Positions 1 through 6,471 of a stretch of 13,407 bases of DNA are shown in pieces. This DNA comes from UBA5359 sp028699365 [NCBI: bacterium] (lineage in GTDB: Bacteria > UBP13 > UBA5359). Location of the stretch: NCBI GenBank assembly GCA_028699365.1, contig JAQVUQ010000034.1, positions 1 through 13,407 on the forward strand, read 5' to 3'. A model generated the notes under the pieces. The model had not been told where the DNA came from and ran no database searches. It saw nothing but the letters and a program-made list of their open reading frames with translations. The position numbers and the translations under genes are program-made. How positions within the stretch are numbered: position 1 is the first letter of the stretch; each line of letters begins with the position of its first letter.

Positions 1-30
1 GACAGGGACTCGCTCTAATCTTTCCCTATC

Positions 31-50
31 CATTTTTCAATGTGCTCTGC
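31..50 (-). promoter_or_regulatory. boxA-like leader motif downstream of tandem promoters
   Basis: Read on the minus strand this stretch contains GAGCACATTGAAAAA. It resembles the boxA antitermination motif of rRNA leaders, whose Gram-positive form is TGCTCTTTGAAAA; the TTGAAAA half matches. It lies about 20 nt downstream of the expected start site of the proximal promoter. Position and context fit an rRNA leader, but the first half of boxA is poorly matched and no rRNA gene is inside the window. Confidence 0.35.
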
Positions 51-75
51 CGCCATCTCTCGAGGGCAGACATCA

Positions 76-104
76 ATATTACCACACCTCTTTGCCCGTG
101 TCAA
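76..104 (-). promoter_or_regulatory. Proximal (P2) sigma70 promoter of a tandem pair, firing left
   Basis: On the minus strand, TTGACA at 104-99 is followed by a 17-nt spacer and TAATAT at 81-76. The -35 box is perfect, the spacing is ideal, and the -10 box differs from TATAAT at two positions. The expected start site is near 69. No open reading frame starts between here and the window edge, so the transcript must serve something to the left. Together with the second promoter 99 bp upstream, this is the layout of bacterial rRNA operons (P1-P2). Confidence 0.75.
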
Positions 105-174
105 GCTCGTCTCCGGCTCACTCGGGCTCGTCTTGTCTTCACTCTTTCAACGTCTGTCGCGATGCGGCTTACGT

Positions 175-203
175 ATGTTACACCATACTTCCCACCATGT
201 CAA
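175..203 (-). promoter_or_regulatory. Distal (P1) sigma70 promoter of a tandem pair, firing left
   Basis: On the minus strand, TTGACA at 203-198, a 17-nt spacer and TAACAT at 180-175 form a near-consensus promoter. Just upstream of the -35 box (about 204-225) the strand is A/T-rich, like an UP element that binds the alpha subunit C-terminal domain. The expected start site is near 168. It sits 60-90 bp downstream of the lysS stop codon and shares its strand, yet points to a separate transcript leaving the window on the left. Confidence 0.75.
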
Positions 204-252
204 GGCATTAAAATTATCGAAGTTTCGGCATTTTACGTAATCCCTGATCGCC

Positions 253-269
253 CCGAATAAGCTATTCGG
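253..269 (-). other. Perfect hairpin over the lysS stop codon
   Basis: CCGAATA at 253-259 and TATTCGG at 263-269 form a 7-bp stem with a 3-nt loop that includes part of the lysS stop codon at 262-264. No T-run follows on the minus strand, so it is not a classical intrinsic terminator. It could be an RNA 3'-end stabiliser, or could separate lysS transcription from the strong promoters that begin about 50 bp downstream. Confidence 0.4.
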
Positions 270-1839
270 ACCGGGCTGCGGCAGCCTGTCGCAATCGTTC
301 GATGACAAATTCCCGCTCCAGGGAGAGAATAAACGGAGCGGCCCTGGGACCGGATTTCTGACCCAGTATGGCGGTGTAAACGGCCTGAAAGAGTTGCGTC
401 GACTTCAGCCCCGCTTCACCGGCTACGGTATAAAGCATATTTTCCAATTCCCGGGCATCCGGATCACAACCGGACAGGCTCTCGGCCATCTGCAACAACG
501 CCTGGCGCTGTGCCGCATCCAGAGCTGCAACTCCCTCGGGAAGCTCCTCCCGAACTTCAAAAACAAACGCCGGCGGTGCATACTTGCGCAGCCATACCAG
601 AGCGTATTCCATCTCGCGCCTGACCCTGTCCTCATCCTGCACAGCCTGTCCGTAGCCGCTGCGTATCAGCACCTCTTTCAATCGCCCGAAACTGCCGCGA
701 GCTATCTGAGCCGAGACAACCATATGTCTGAACGGAATCCTTATCTGCCTGGCCGCGCCCTCGCCGTCCGGCTGGCTCATAGAGTAAAGCCTTCCCGCCT
801 GGGACGCGCTTTCCTCGTCGGCCGGTTCCTCACCAAAGTGAATCCGCTCCAGCTTGTCGTACTCCTCCAGCAGATTTATCAGCGCCTGGCCGGGATCGAA
901 TTCTATATGCTTCTCAGGACGTGCCCGTGCAATCAGATACCGGACCACCTGCGGCGGAAGCAACTCCAGCATGTCCTCGATGGAAACGGCTACTCCGGTC
1001 GAACTGGACATGGCACCCTGGCCTTTGAGATATATCCATTCATAAACCATCGGGAAGGGGGGTTCGTAGCCGAAAATTTCCCGGCTGATGCGTATACCCG
1101 TATCATATGATCCCCCCGGAGCAGCGTGATCCTTGCCGAAGGGCTCCATGGTAACGCCTAACGCTTTCCATCGAGCCGGCCAATCCACCCTCCAGACCAG
1201 CTTGGCTTCTCCGATCGAATAATCGGCCGTGCCTTCATAACCGCAATCACAGGTATAATCCACCTGGTGCCGCTCAGGACGAAAACCTGTTATGGTGGTC
1301 CCGCTCAGCCTGCCGCACTGCCGGCAGAGGGCGTTGAGAGGCGACCAGTTCGGCGGCATCTCACGCCCGGAAACCTCCGACAGAATGGCGGAGATCTTTT
1401 CCCGGCCGGACATGGCCTCGGTTATCACATCTGTGTAGACACCCTCTTTATACAGGCGATCGGCCCTCAGCACCCGCGGCTTTATGCCCAGATCCTCCAG
1501 TGCACAGAGAAAAGGCTGAAGAAAATGCTCGGCGTAGTTGTCACAGCAACCCTGGGGATCCGGAACATGCGCCAGAGGCTTGCCGATATACTCTTTGTAG
1601 CTTTCAGGAAGAAAGGGGTATACCTTGCGCAGCGGGTCGAAGCTGTCGGCGATATAGATAAAGTCAGGATCGATGTCCTTGCTTCGCAACCCTCGATAAA
1701 CCAGATCAGCCGTCATAACCTCGCGGATATTGCCCAGATGGATGGGTCCTGAGGGGGTTATGCCGGTAGCCACCCTGTGCAGAGTTCCGCGCGCTTCAAG
1801 CGCCTCGGCAGCCATCCAGTCAGCCCAGTGTAATTCCAT
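262..1839 (-). CDS. lysS: Class I lysyl-tRNA synthetase
   Basis: This 525-residue cytoplasmic enzyme charges tRNA-Lys with lysine using ATP. It is the class I (Rossmann-fold) type of archaea, spirochaetes and scattered bacteria, not the common class II LysS. The HIGH-like signature HLGN is at residues 34-37 in the context GPIHLGNIRE. The KMSKS-like loop is AMSSSTG at 276-282, where both canonical lysines are replaced. Two cysteine pairs (C172/C175 and C197/C199) look like a zinc-binding knuckle. The length matches the family, about 520-530 residues. The ATG at 1839 is preceded by an AGGTAGGAAG-type ribosome site. It lies 74 bp downstream of greA on the same strand, with a hairpin between. GreA next to lysS is a common bacterial pairing, so the class I enzyme occupies the place normally held by class II. 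Confidence 0.95.
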   Translation of the reverse strand: MELHWADWMAAEALEARGTLHRVATGITPSGPIHLGNIREVMTADLVYRGLRSKDIDPDFIYIADSFDPLRKVYPFLPESYKEYIGKPLAHVPDPQGCCDNYAEHFLQPFLCALEDLGIKPRVLRADRLYKEGVYTDVITEAMSGREKISAILSEVSGREMPPNWSPLNALCRQCGRLSGTTITGFRPERHQVDYTCDCGYEGTADYSIGEAKLVWRVDWPARWKALGVTMEPFGKDHAAPGGSYDTGIRISREIFGYEPPFPMVYEWIYLKGQGAMSSSTGVAVSIEDMLELLPPQVVRYLIARARPEKHIEFDPGQALINLLEEYDKLERIHFGEEPADEESASQAGRLYSMSQPDGEGAARQIRIPFRHMVVSAQIARGSFGRLKEVLIRSGYGQAVQDEDRVRREMEYALVWLRKYAPPAFVFEVREELPEGVAALDAAQRQALLQMAESLSGCDPDARELENMLYTVAGEAGLKSTQLFQAVYTAILGQKSGPRAAPFILSLEREFVIERLRQAAAARSE

Positions 1840-1870
1840 AATCTTCCTACCTCACATAAACGGACATGAA

Positions 1871-1894
1871 GAAGCCCGCAGTGCCGCGGGCTTC
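1871..1894 (-). terminator. Intrinsic terminator or attenuator between greA and lysS
   Basis: GAAGCCCGC at 1871-1879 pairs perfectly with GCGGGCTTC at 1886-1894, a 9-bp G+C-rich stem with a 6-nt loop, 20 bp past the greA stop. On the minus strand the stem runs into TTCATGT, a weak T-tract. I see no clear promoter between greA and lysS, so the hairpin probably reduces, rather than blocks, read-through into lysS. Confidence 0.6.
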
Positions 1895-1913
1895 CAATAG
1901 AACATAACCGTTA

Positions 1914-2381
1914 CTACTTTACTGATATTATCTTATACTTCAAGCCGCCCTGCGGCGTGCTTACTTCGACGACTTTACCCTTGCCGGCATCCATGATAGC
2001 CTTGCCCACCGGAGACTCGTTAGAGATCTTGTTGCGGGCTGGATCAGCCTCGGCAGAGCCGACTATGGTATAATCGAACTCTTCTTTGGTTTCCATGTCC
2101 CGCAGCCTGACATGAGAGCCGACGGTAACCTTGGTATGGTGCTCGCTCTCATCAATGAGTTTGGCGTTACGGAGCAGCTTCTCCAAAGTGAGTATCCGGC
2201 CCTCCAGAAAAGCCTGCTCATTCTTGGCAGCCTCATATTCCGGGTTTTCGGCTATCTCGCCGAAATCCTTGGCCTGCCGGATACGCTCGGCAATCTCCTT
2301 GCGATGAACCGTCTTGAGGTGATCCAGTTCGTCCTCAAGCTTCTTCAGGCCTTCCGGGGTAAGATACATCTCTTTTTCCAT
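1914..2381 (-). CDS. greA: Transcription elongation factor GreA
   Basis: This 155-residue protein rescues backtracked RNA polymerase by inserting its N-terminal coiled coil into the secondary channel and stimulating cleavage of the nascent RNA. Residues 1-75 form the coiled coil, with the conserved tip GEIAENPEYEAAK at 41-53. Residues 80-155 are the FKBP-like C-terminal domain. The length is typical (about 158). The tip acidic pair, D41 and E44 in E. coli, corresponds to E42 and E45 here, so the metal-binding aspartate has become glutamate. The ATG at 2381 follows a GAAGGAG ribosome site at suitable distance. The gene has its own consensus promoter (2476-2504) and a leader hairpin (2416-2435). 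It is followed by a hairpin and then lysS. Confidence 0.96.
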   Translation of the reverse strand: MEKEMYLTPEGLKKLEDELDHLKTVHRKEIAERIRQAKDFGEIAENPEYEAAKNEQAFLEGRILTLEKLLRNAKLIDESEHHTKVTVGSHVRLRDMETKEEFDYTIVGSAEADPARNKISNESPVGKAIMDAGKGKVVEVSTPQGGLKYKIISVK

Positions 2382-2415
2382 ATATACAAACGCTCCTTCA
2401 GCATTTTACGAAGAA

Positions 2416-2435
2416 GCACTGGCGTAAGCCAGTGC
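2416..2435 (-). promoter_or_regulatory. greA leader hairpin, possible attenuator
   Basis: GCACTGGC at 2416-2423 and GCCAGTGC at 2428-2435 form a perfect 8-bp stem with a 4-nt loop in the untranslated leader, 35 nt before the greA start. On the minus strand it is followed by TTCTTCG, a modest pyrimidine run. A stem followed by U's inside a leader suggests attenuation. E. coli greA is known to have terminators in its leader that yield the GraL RNAs, so a similar control here is plausible but unproven. Confidence 0.5.
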
Positions 2436-2475
2436 AAATTGCTATTAAATACAATAACCCCATATTTTAAAAAGG

Positions 2476-2504
2476 ATTATATAACAACTGATAATCTTTG
2501 TCAA
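2476..2504 (-). promoter_or_regulatory. Perfect-consensus sigma70 promoter of greA
   Basis: TTGACA at 2504-2499 on the minus strand, a spacer of exactly 17 nt, and TATAAT at 2481-2476: both boxes match consensus at every position. The expected start site is near 2469, giving a leader of almost 90 nt to the greA ATG at 2381. The promoter begins 42 bp beyond the stop codon of the upstream acyl-ACP reductase-like gene, so greA need not depend on that operon. Confidence 0.85.
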
Positions 2505-2545
2505 AATTCATGCCGAAAAATCGATTAAAGAGGTTTTGTTACAAC

Positions 2546-3613
2546 TTAGTTTCGACCGGCGTTGCGCCTTATGGTCGTGATCTGCTCCGGAGAGACGGCC
2601 CTCTCGAAGCTGCGGAATCCGGCCAGCGTAAATCCGTGCCTGTCGGCCATGGCCGATATCTCCTGAACCTGATTCAGGGATATATCCTTACCGAGCGTAA
2701 AGGATTCATAACACCGGTCCAGCGCCAGCAGCATGGTCTCGGACATACAGGCATAAGCCGTTCGCGGGGGGAAGCCGAAATTGAAGTTGAACTCCACCTC
2801 TCCAGGAACGGCCACAACTCCCCCTTCGATGACCAGCACATCGTTGCGGCTTTCAGCCACCTGCCGGGAAACGTTGCGCGGCCGGGAGACGTCGCAGACC
2901 ACGGCGCCGCGTTTAAGATCATCGGCTTCGATAATAACGTCCGTGGCGCTGGTGACGGTCAGAACGATATCCGCCGCAGCCAGGCCGGCCTTTATATCGG
3001 TAGTAGTGGAGACCACGGCTTTACGCCCGCTCAGATCGACGGCCAGGGCTTCCAGTGCCTCCGTTCTGCGTCCCACCAGGCTGAGTGCAGCCGTCTTATC
3101 CGCCATGATACAGGAGCAGACCTTGCCGATGGAGCCGTTGGCACCCACTACGGCGACGGTGGCGGCGGACGGGTCTATGCCCATCAGTTCCGCACCGCGC
3201 AGCGCACCCTCCACCGCCGTGGCTACGGTGTAACTGTTGCCGGTGGTTACAGGTATATTCACGCCCTTGGCTACAGTTATGCCGCCGTCCCCCACTACGG
3301 AGGTGAACGCTCCCAGACCGACGATGCCTGCTCCCAGCGTTTCAGCCATAACGACGGCCTCGGTGATCTTTTTCATGACGAAATCCACATCCAGCGTCAT
3401 CATCTGTTTTGCCGTCAGAGGACAACCCACAAACCACCCTTCCGCCTCGGCACCTGCGGCAGAGCGGATGCCGGTTATATGCGACACCTTAAAGGGCGGC
3501 ATCCATTCCAGCATCTTTTCCAGTATGGCCTCGGACTTGCCGGCGGCGGCCGGTTCCCATCGCTGCACATCGTCCAGCGTCAGAGGATGAACTATAAAAC
3601 CGAAGCGCTCCAT
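2546..3613 (-). CDS. Acyl-ACP reductase-like (AAR family) dehydrogenase
   Basis: This 355-residue protein resembles along its length the long-chain acyl-ACP reductase that makes fatty aldehydes in cyanobacteria (341 residues in Synechococcus). Shared blocks are an N-terminal region with FKVSHITG (41-48), LGAFTSVV (100-107), PVTTGNSYTV (121-130), a Rossmann NADPH-binding loop VGANGSIG (156-163) followed by LVGRR (179-183), and AYACMSETMLL (287-297). C289 in that last block aligns with the cysteine that carries the acyl thioester in the cyanobacterial enzyme, so acyl transfer and reduction is a reasonable inference. Automated annotation might call it shikimate or quinate dehydrogenase because of the Rossmann domain. 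Its ATG at 3613 directly follows the TAA of the preceding gene, with a GAGGAAG ribosome site inside that gene. No aldehyde-deformylating oxygenase gene is nearby, so the natural substrate and product are unknown. Confidence 0.75.
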   Translation of the reverse strand: MERFGFIVHPLTLDDVQRWEPAAAGKSEAILEKMLEWMPPFKVSHITGIRSAAGAEAEGWFVGCPLTAKQMMTLDVDFVMKKITEAVVMAETLGAGIVGLGAFTSVVGDGGITVAKGVNIPVTTGNSYTVATAVEGALRGAELMGIDPSAATVAVVGANGSIGKVCSCIMADKTAALSLVGRRTEALEALAVDLSGRKAVVSTTTDIKAGLAAADIVLTVTSATDVIIEADDLKRGAVVCDVSRPRNVSRQVAESRNDVLVIEGGVVAVPGEVEFNFNFGFPPRTAYACMSETMLLALDRCYESFTLGKDISLNQVQEISAMADRHGFTLAGFRSFERAVSPEQITTIRRNAGRN

Positions 3614-4051
3614 TTACGCTTCCTCGATTCGTCGTTTGATGGAATTGAGCATCATCAGGCTGTTGTCCCTGACCTTCTGCTCCATAACCGGCCCCAGGAC
3701 ATCCGCCAACATGGGTATTCCCAGATCGAAATCTACCGTCAGACGCACTTCGCAGCCGCCCGGCGTTTCCGTCACGCTCCACCGGCCCTCGAATCTGGCC
3801 AGATCGCCTTCCGTCATGCGGTAGTCGATACGGAGATTCTGTTCATCGAATAGATCCTCCTCCGTCCAACTGATCGGCATGCCGTCGATTTCACTTTCCC
3901 AGGCGGTCATCGTGCCGCCGGGTATGTGCTCAAGCACTTTAACGCTCTTGATATCCGGCATGAAATCGGGGAAACGTTCCATATCTTTGATGATATCGAA
4001 TATCTCCCGGCCCCGGCCGGCAACCTCTATGCTGGTTTCAATAAAAGACAA
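3614..4051 (-). CDS. SRPBCC/START-fold (polyketide cyclase/COQ10-like) protein
   Basis: A small cytoplasmic protein of about 145 residues from the START/Bet v1 superfamily, which binds hydrophobic ligands in a deep cavity. The family pattern is visible: an N-terminal strand followed by FDIIKDMERFPDFMP, a middle stretch DLFDEQNLRIDYRMTEG with GRWSVTE after it, and a long C-terminal helix ending MLNSIKRRIEEA. I favour the TTG at 4051 as start because GGAGG lies 8 nt before it and the promoter at 4076-4105 would begin transcription near 4069. The in-frame ATG at 4066 would then have almost no leader and no ribosome site. It abuts the acyl-ACP reductase-like gene with no spacer (TAA then ATG), so the pair is an operon. 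A role in delivering or shaping the acyl or polyketide substrate of the reductase is an inference. Confidence 0.8.
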   Translation of the reverse strand: MSFIETSIEVAGRGREIFDIIKDMERFPDFMPDIKSVKVLEHIPGGTMTAWESEIDGMPISWTEEDLFDEQNLRIDYRMTEGDLARFEGRWSVTETPGGCEVRLTVDFDLGIPMLADVLGPVMEQKVRDNSLMMLNSIKRRIEEA

Positions 4052-4075
4052 GGCTGACACCTCCATGTTTCTGTA

Positions 4076-4105
4076 ATTCTAGCTTAAAAGGGCAGGGGGT
4101 GTCAA
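4076..4105 (-). promoter_or_regulatory. Sigma70 promoter of the SRPBCC-acyl reductase operon
   Basis: On the minus strand, TTGACA at 4105-4100, an 18-nt spacer and TAGAAT at 4081-4076. The expected start site (about 4069) leaves only some 18 nt before the TTG start at 4051, just enough for the GGAGG at 4064-4060. The divergent HAD gene starts about 85 bp away; its own promoter is unclear apart from a TATATA stretch near 4164. Confidence 0.7.
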
Positions 4106-4189
4106 TTTGCCCGTCTGCAAAGGAAAACAATTGCCGTGTTTGTTTCCCAACTCCTGCAGCAGGGTATATATATGCTTTAAGGAGGAGAT

Positions 4190-4873
4190 ATGACCAAGCT
4201 CAAGGGCTTCATTTTAGATGTAGACGGCACTCTGGTGGACAGTGTCGGGGCTCATGTGGAAGCCTGGTATACGGCCTTTGCCGAAGCCGGACTGGCGCAG
4301 GGCCGCGAGGTTATCCACGATCAGATCGGCAAAGGCGGCGATAAACTGGTTCCGTATCTCCTGGCTGACGAAAAGCTGGATCACGATACCATGACAGCAA
4401 TAACCGCCAGAATCGACAAACGCCACAGCGATATCTTTCGTGAGAAGTACCTCTATAAGATCAGAGCCTTTCCTATGGTCGCCCTGCTGTTGAACGAGGT
4501 CAAAAGCCGCGGTTTCAAGCTGGGCTTGGCCAGCTCAGGCAAGGGTTATGAGATCAGGCGTTATATGGATCTGCTGGGAGTGGGCGATATAGTGGATACG
4601 GTTGTCACGGCCTCCGACGTCAACGAGACCAAGCCCTCTCCCGAAATCTTCAAATCGGCGGTGGAGAAGCTCTCTCTGCCGGTCGAAGCGCTGGCGGCGG
4701 TAGGAGATACGCCTTACGATATAGCCTCTGCAGCAGCCATCAAGCTGAGATGCGTGGCTCTGCTGACAGGCGGCTTCCGCACTGTCGAACTCGGCGGAGC
4801 GGTAGCCGTCTACGGCGATCCGGCGGAACTGTATGAGAATCTGGATGAAATTATCGCCAAGCTGTCCGGGTAG
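4190..4873 (+). CDS. HAD-superfamily phosphatase (subfamily IA)
   Basis: A 227-residue cytoplasmic hydrolase of the haloacid dehalogenase superfamily, acting on a phosphorylated small molecule that cannot be named from sequence. Motif I is FILDVDGTLVDS, with nucleophile D10 and general acid D12. A helical cap covers roughly residues 17-88. Motif II is LASSGK (113-118), motif III is K148 in ETKPSPEIF, and motif IV is VGDTPYD with D173 and D177. The order and cap type match the phosphoglycolate phosphatase/beta-phosphoglucomutase group. The start is well fixed by AAGGAGGAG immediately upstream. It is one of only two plus-strand genes here and is transcribed away from the SRPBCC operon. Its stop codon (4871-4873) lies at the edge of a 67-bp repeat, whose hairpin begins within it. 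Confidence 0.9.
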   Translation: MTKLKGFILDVDGTLVDSVGAHVEAWYTAFAEAGLAQGREVIHDQIGKGGDKLVPYLLADEKLDHDTMTAITARIDKRHSDIFREKYLYKIRAFPMVALLLNEVKSRGFKLGLASSGKGYEIRRYMDLLGVGDIVDTVVTASDVNETKPSPEIFKSAVEKLSLPVEALAAVGDTPYDIASAAAIKLRCVALLTGGFRTVELGGAVAVYGDPAELYENLDEIIAKLSG

Positions 4874-4937
4874 CGCTCTTCGAGCGCGGTTGTTGGTTGC
4901 TGGTTGTTAGTTGTTGGTTTCGGGATTCCCATGCAAG
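4871..4937 (+). repeat. 67-bp composite repeat, copy A
   Basis: This copy matches 8344-8410 at 61 of 67 positions without gaps and in the same orientation. From left to right it holds a hairpin (GCGCTC at 4873-4878, loop TTC, GAGCGC at 4882-4887), heptamer units of the type GGTTGTT (4888-4915, with variants), and a conserved tail TTTCGGGATTCCCATGCAAG (4918-4937) containing the palindrome GGGATTCCC. It starts exactly at the stop codon of the HAD gene and sits between convergent genes. It encodes no protein of its own here. Confidence 0.85.
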
Positions 4938-4965
4938 CCTACGAAGTCGAAGGCTTGTGTTTTAT
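4934..4965 (+). terminator. Probable intrinsic terminator of the HAD gene
   Basis: CAAGCCT at 4934-4940 pairs with AGGCTTG at 4951-4957, and an inner CGA/TCG pair extends the stem. TGTTTTATG follows on the plus strand. It lies at the tail of repeat copy A, about 60 nt beyond the HAD stop. The rest of the gap to 5001 shows no gene. In the minus direction the same stem lacks a T-tract, so it would not clearly stop the convergent oxidase transcript. Confidence 0.5.
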
Positions 4966-5001
4966 GTGTAAAGCATAAGTTAAAAGCCTGATTTGCACAT
5001 A

Positions 5002-6453
5002 TTAATCGAACAGAACACCGGGATTGAGCCGCCCCTCGGGATCCCAATCCCTCTTTATCTTCAGCATCTCTTCCAACACGGAATCGGGATATTGCACTTT
5101 TAACAAATGTCGTTTTATTCTTCCGATACCGTGTTCAGCGGATACACACCCGCCGTGCCTGACCGCCTCCTCCGCAAACTCAATTATCAGACGCTTGGAT
5201 ATTTCCATTGCAGATGCGTCGGAGGGCAGCAGATTGACGTGCAGGTGATGCTCGCCCAGGTGTCCGAAGATATAGTGCTCTACGCCTGTCTCTTCCAGCC
5301 TGGAACGGTAAACGGTTATCAATTCCTTCAGTAAAGAGTGGGAAGGCACGGACGTATCCGTGCTCAGCTTGTAAACTGACGGTTCACGCAGCCTGTTGGC
5401 GGAGACGCGATTATTGACGGCTTCGGGCAAAGCGTGACGTATTCCCTTCAATTGCTCTATACCGGCATCGTCGAGCCTGTAAAGACATTCATCCAGCGAT
5501 GAGCCGCATTTGTTCAGGATCTCTTCCCATTGCAGACAGACAGTCTCCGGATCCTTGCCGTCCATTATCTGTTCCAGCATTATGGCGGCACCGGCCTGCC
5601 CGGCTGATCCGGGCAAACGATCTTCCTCCCGCAGCAAGCGCAGGCAGGCTCCGTCAAAATATTCCAGGTTCTCGATATCTATGTCCGAGGATTCTACGGC
5701 AAAGGCAAAAGCGTCTTTCTCAGAAGGGAAGAAGATCAACAGGCCCATTCTCTCCTGCGGTGCCGGTTGCAGGTAAAGCTCTGCCCCGGTAACCACCGCC
5801 AGTGTGCCCTCCGACCCGATTATCAGATCGATCAGGTCCATATCCGGGTGGGAGTAATAGCCGGCGGCCGTTTTAGCGACCGGCATGGCGTAGGACGGCG
5901 CCGGGCGCGATATGCCGTCAGGCAGGACAAAGCATCCGTCTGCAACCGGTGTACGGCCTCTTTCCAGGTGCAGGATATCTCCCTGCACCGTTACCAGTTC
6001 CAGCGACGCCACATGACCCCTGGTGGCACCATATTTATAACTCCTGGCACCTGAGGCATTGGTGGCTATGGTACCTCCTATGAAGGCGCTCTCCTCGGTG
6101 GGATCGGGCGGATAGAACAATCCGCTGTTATGTAAATATACCTTCAATTCGGACAGCGTCACCCCGGCGCCGACGCGCACAAGCTGCTTGCCGTCTCTTT
6201 CAAACGGACCTTCAATGGATTTCAAACCGGCAGTGGAGAGCAGCGTTCCGCCGCAAGGAACAGCCCCTCCGGTTATGCCGCTTCTGCCGCCGCTGATCGT
6301 CACGGGACCGGTATGATTTTTCAGGTAGCCGGCTGCTTCCTCCGGCGTTTCCGGCAGCAGCAGAGCCTCCGTCCGGCCGGGTCCGGTACGCGATTCATCG
6401 GACAGCCAGGCCGAGTACTGCTCTTCTATTCTGGATTTATCTTCGATAAGCAA
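5002..6453 (-). CDS. FAD-linked oxidase/dehydrogenase, GlcD (glycolate/D-lactate) family
   Basis: A 483-residue flavoprotein of the vanillyl-alcohol-oxidase fold that oxidises a 2-hydroxy acid, with glycolate, D-lactate or a related acid as likely substrates. The FAD domain shows ISGGRSGITGGAVP (53-66), PPDPTEESAFIGGTIATNAS (115-134) and IIGSEGTLAVVTG (211-223). The C-terminal substrate domain has GHLGEHHLHVNLL (397-409), with histidines that normally bind the metal or substrate, and SAEHGIGRIK (438-447), then the usual end DPEGRLNPG. Length is typical (about 460-500). The start is TTG at 6453, supported by AAGGTGG six nucleotides upstream; no better ATG is in frame nearby. It follows pyrD by only 18 bp on the same strand, so it is probably co-transcribed with the pyrimidine genes. 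Its electron acceptor is unknown, as no iron-sulfur partner gene is adjacent. Confidence 0.9.
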   Translation of the reverse strand: MLIEDKSRIEEQYSAWLSDESRTGPGRTEALLLPETPEEAAGYLKNHTGPVTISGGRSGITGGAVPCGGTLLSTAGLKSIEGPFERDGKQLVRVGAGVTLSELKVYLHNSGLFYPPDPTEESAFIGGTIATNASGARSYKYGATRGHVASLELVTVQGDILHLERGRTPVADGCFVLPDGISRPAPSYAMPVAKTAAGYYSHPDMDLIDLIIGSEGTLAVVTGAELYLQPAPQERMGLLIFFPSEKDAFAFAVESSDIDIENLEYFDGACLRLLREEDRLPGSAGQAGAAIMLEQIMDGKDPETVCLQWEEILNKCGSSLDECLYRLDDAGIEQLKGIRHALPEAVNNRVSANRLREPSVYKLSTDTSVPSHSLLKELITVYRSRLEETGVEHYIFGHLGEHHLHVNLLPSDASAMEISKRLIIEFAEEAVRHGGCVSAEHGIGRIKRHLLKVQYPDSVLEEMLKIKRDWDPEGRLNPGVLFD

Positions 6454-6471
6454 GCAAATCCACCTTATATA

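Noticed and set aside
3-260. Open frame of 86 codons on the plus strand, reaching the left edge
   Set aside because: It lies antisense to two strong promoters and a leader motif, shows no recognised protein pattern, and has no ribosome site at its internal ATG (42). The promoters explain the region better.
394-1110. 238-codon plus-strand open frame
   Set aside because: Antisense to lysS, with no recognisable protein features.
2498-3853. 451-codon plus-strand open frame
   Set aside because: Antisense to the acyl-ACP reductase-like and SRPBCC genes, crosses their junction, is rich in H, G and R in low-complexity order, and has no family signature. It is a shadow of G+C-rich codon use.
4871-4937. 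Insertion sequence end or phage attachment site
   Set aside because: No transposase or integrase is near either copy and no target duplication is evident. The repeat is short, structured, and shared by an intergenic and a genic site.
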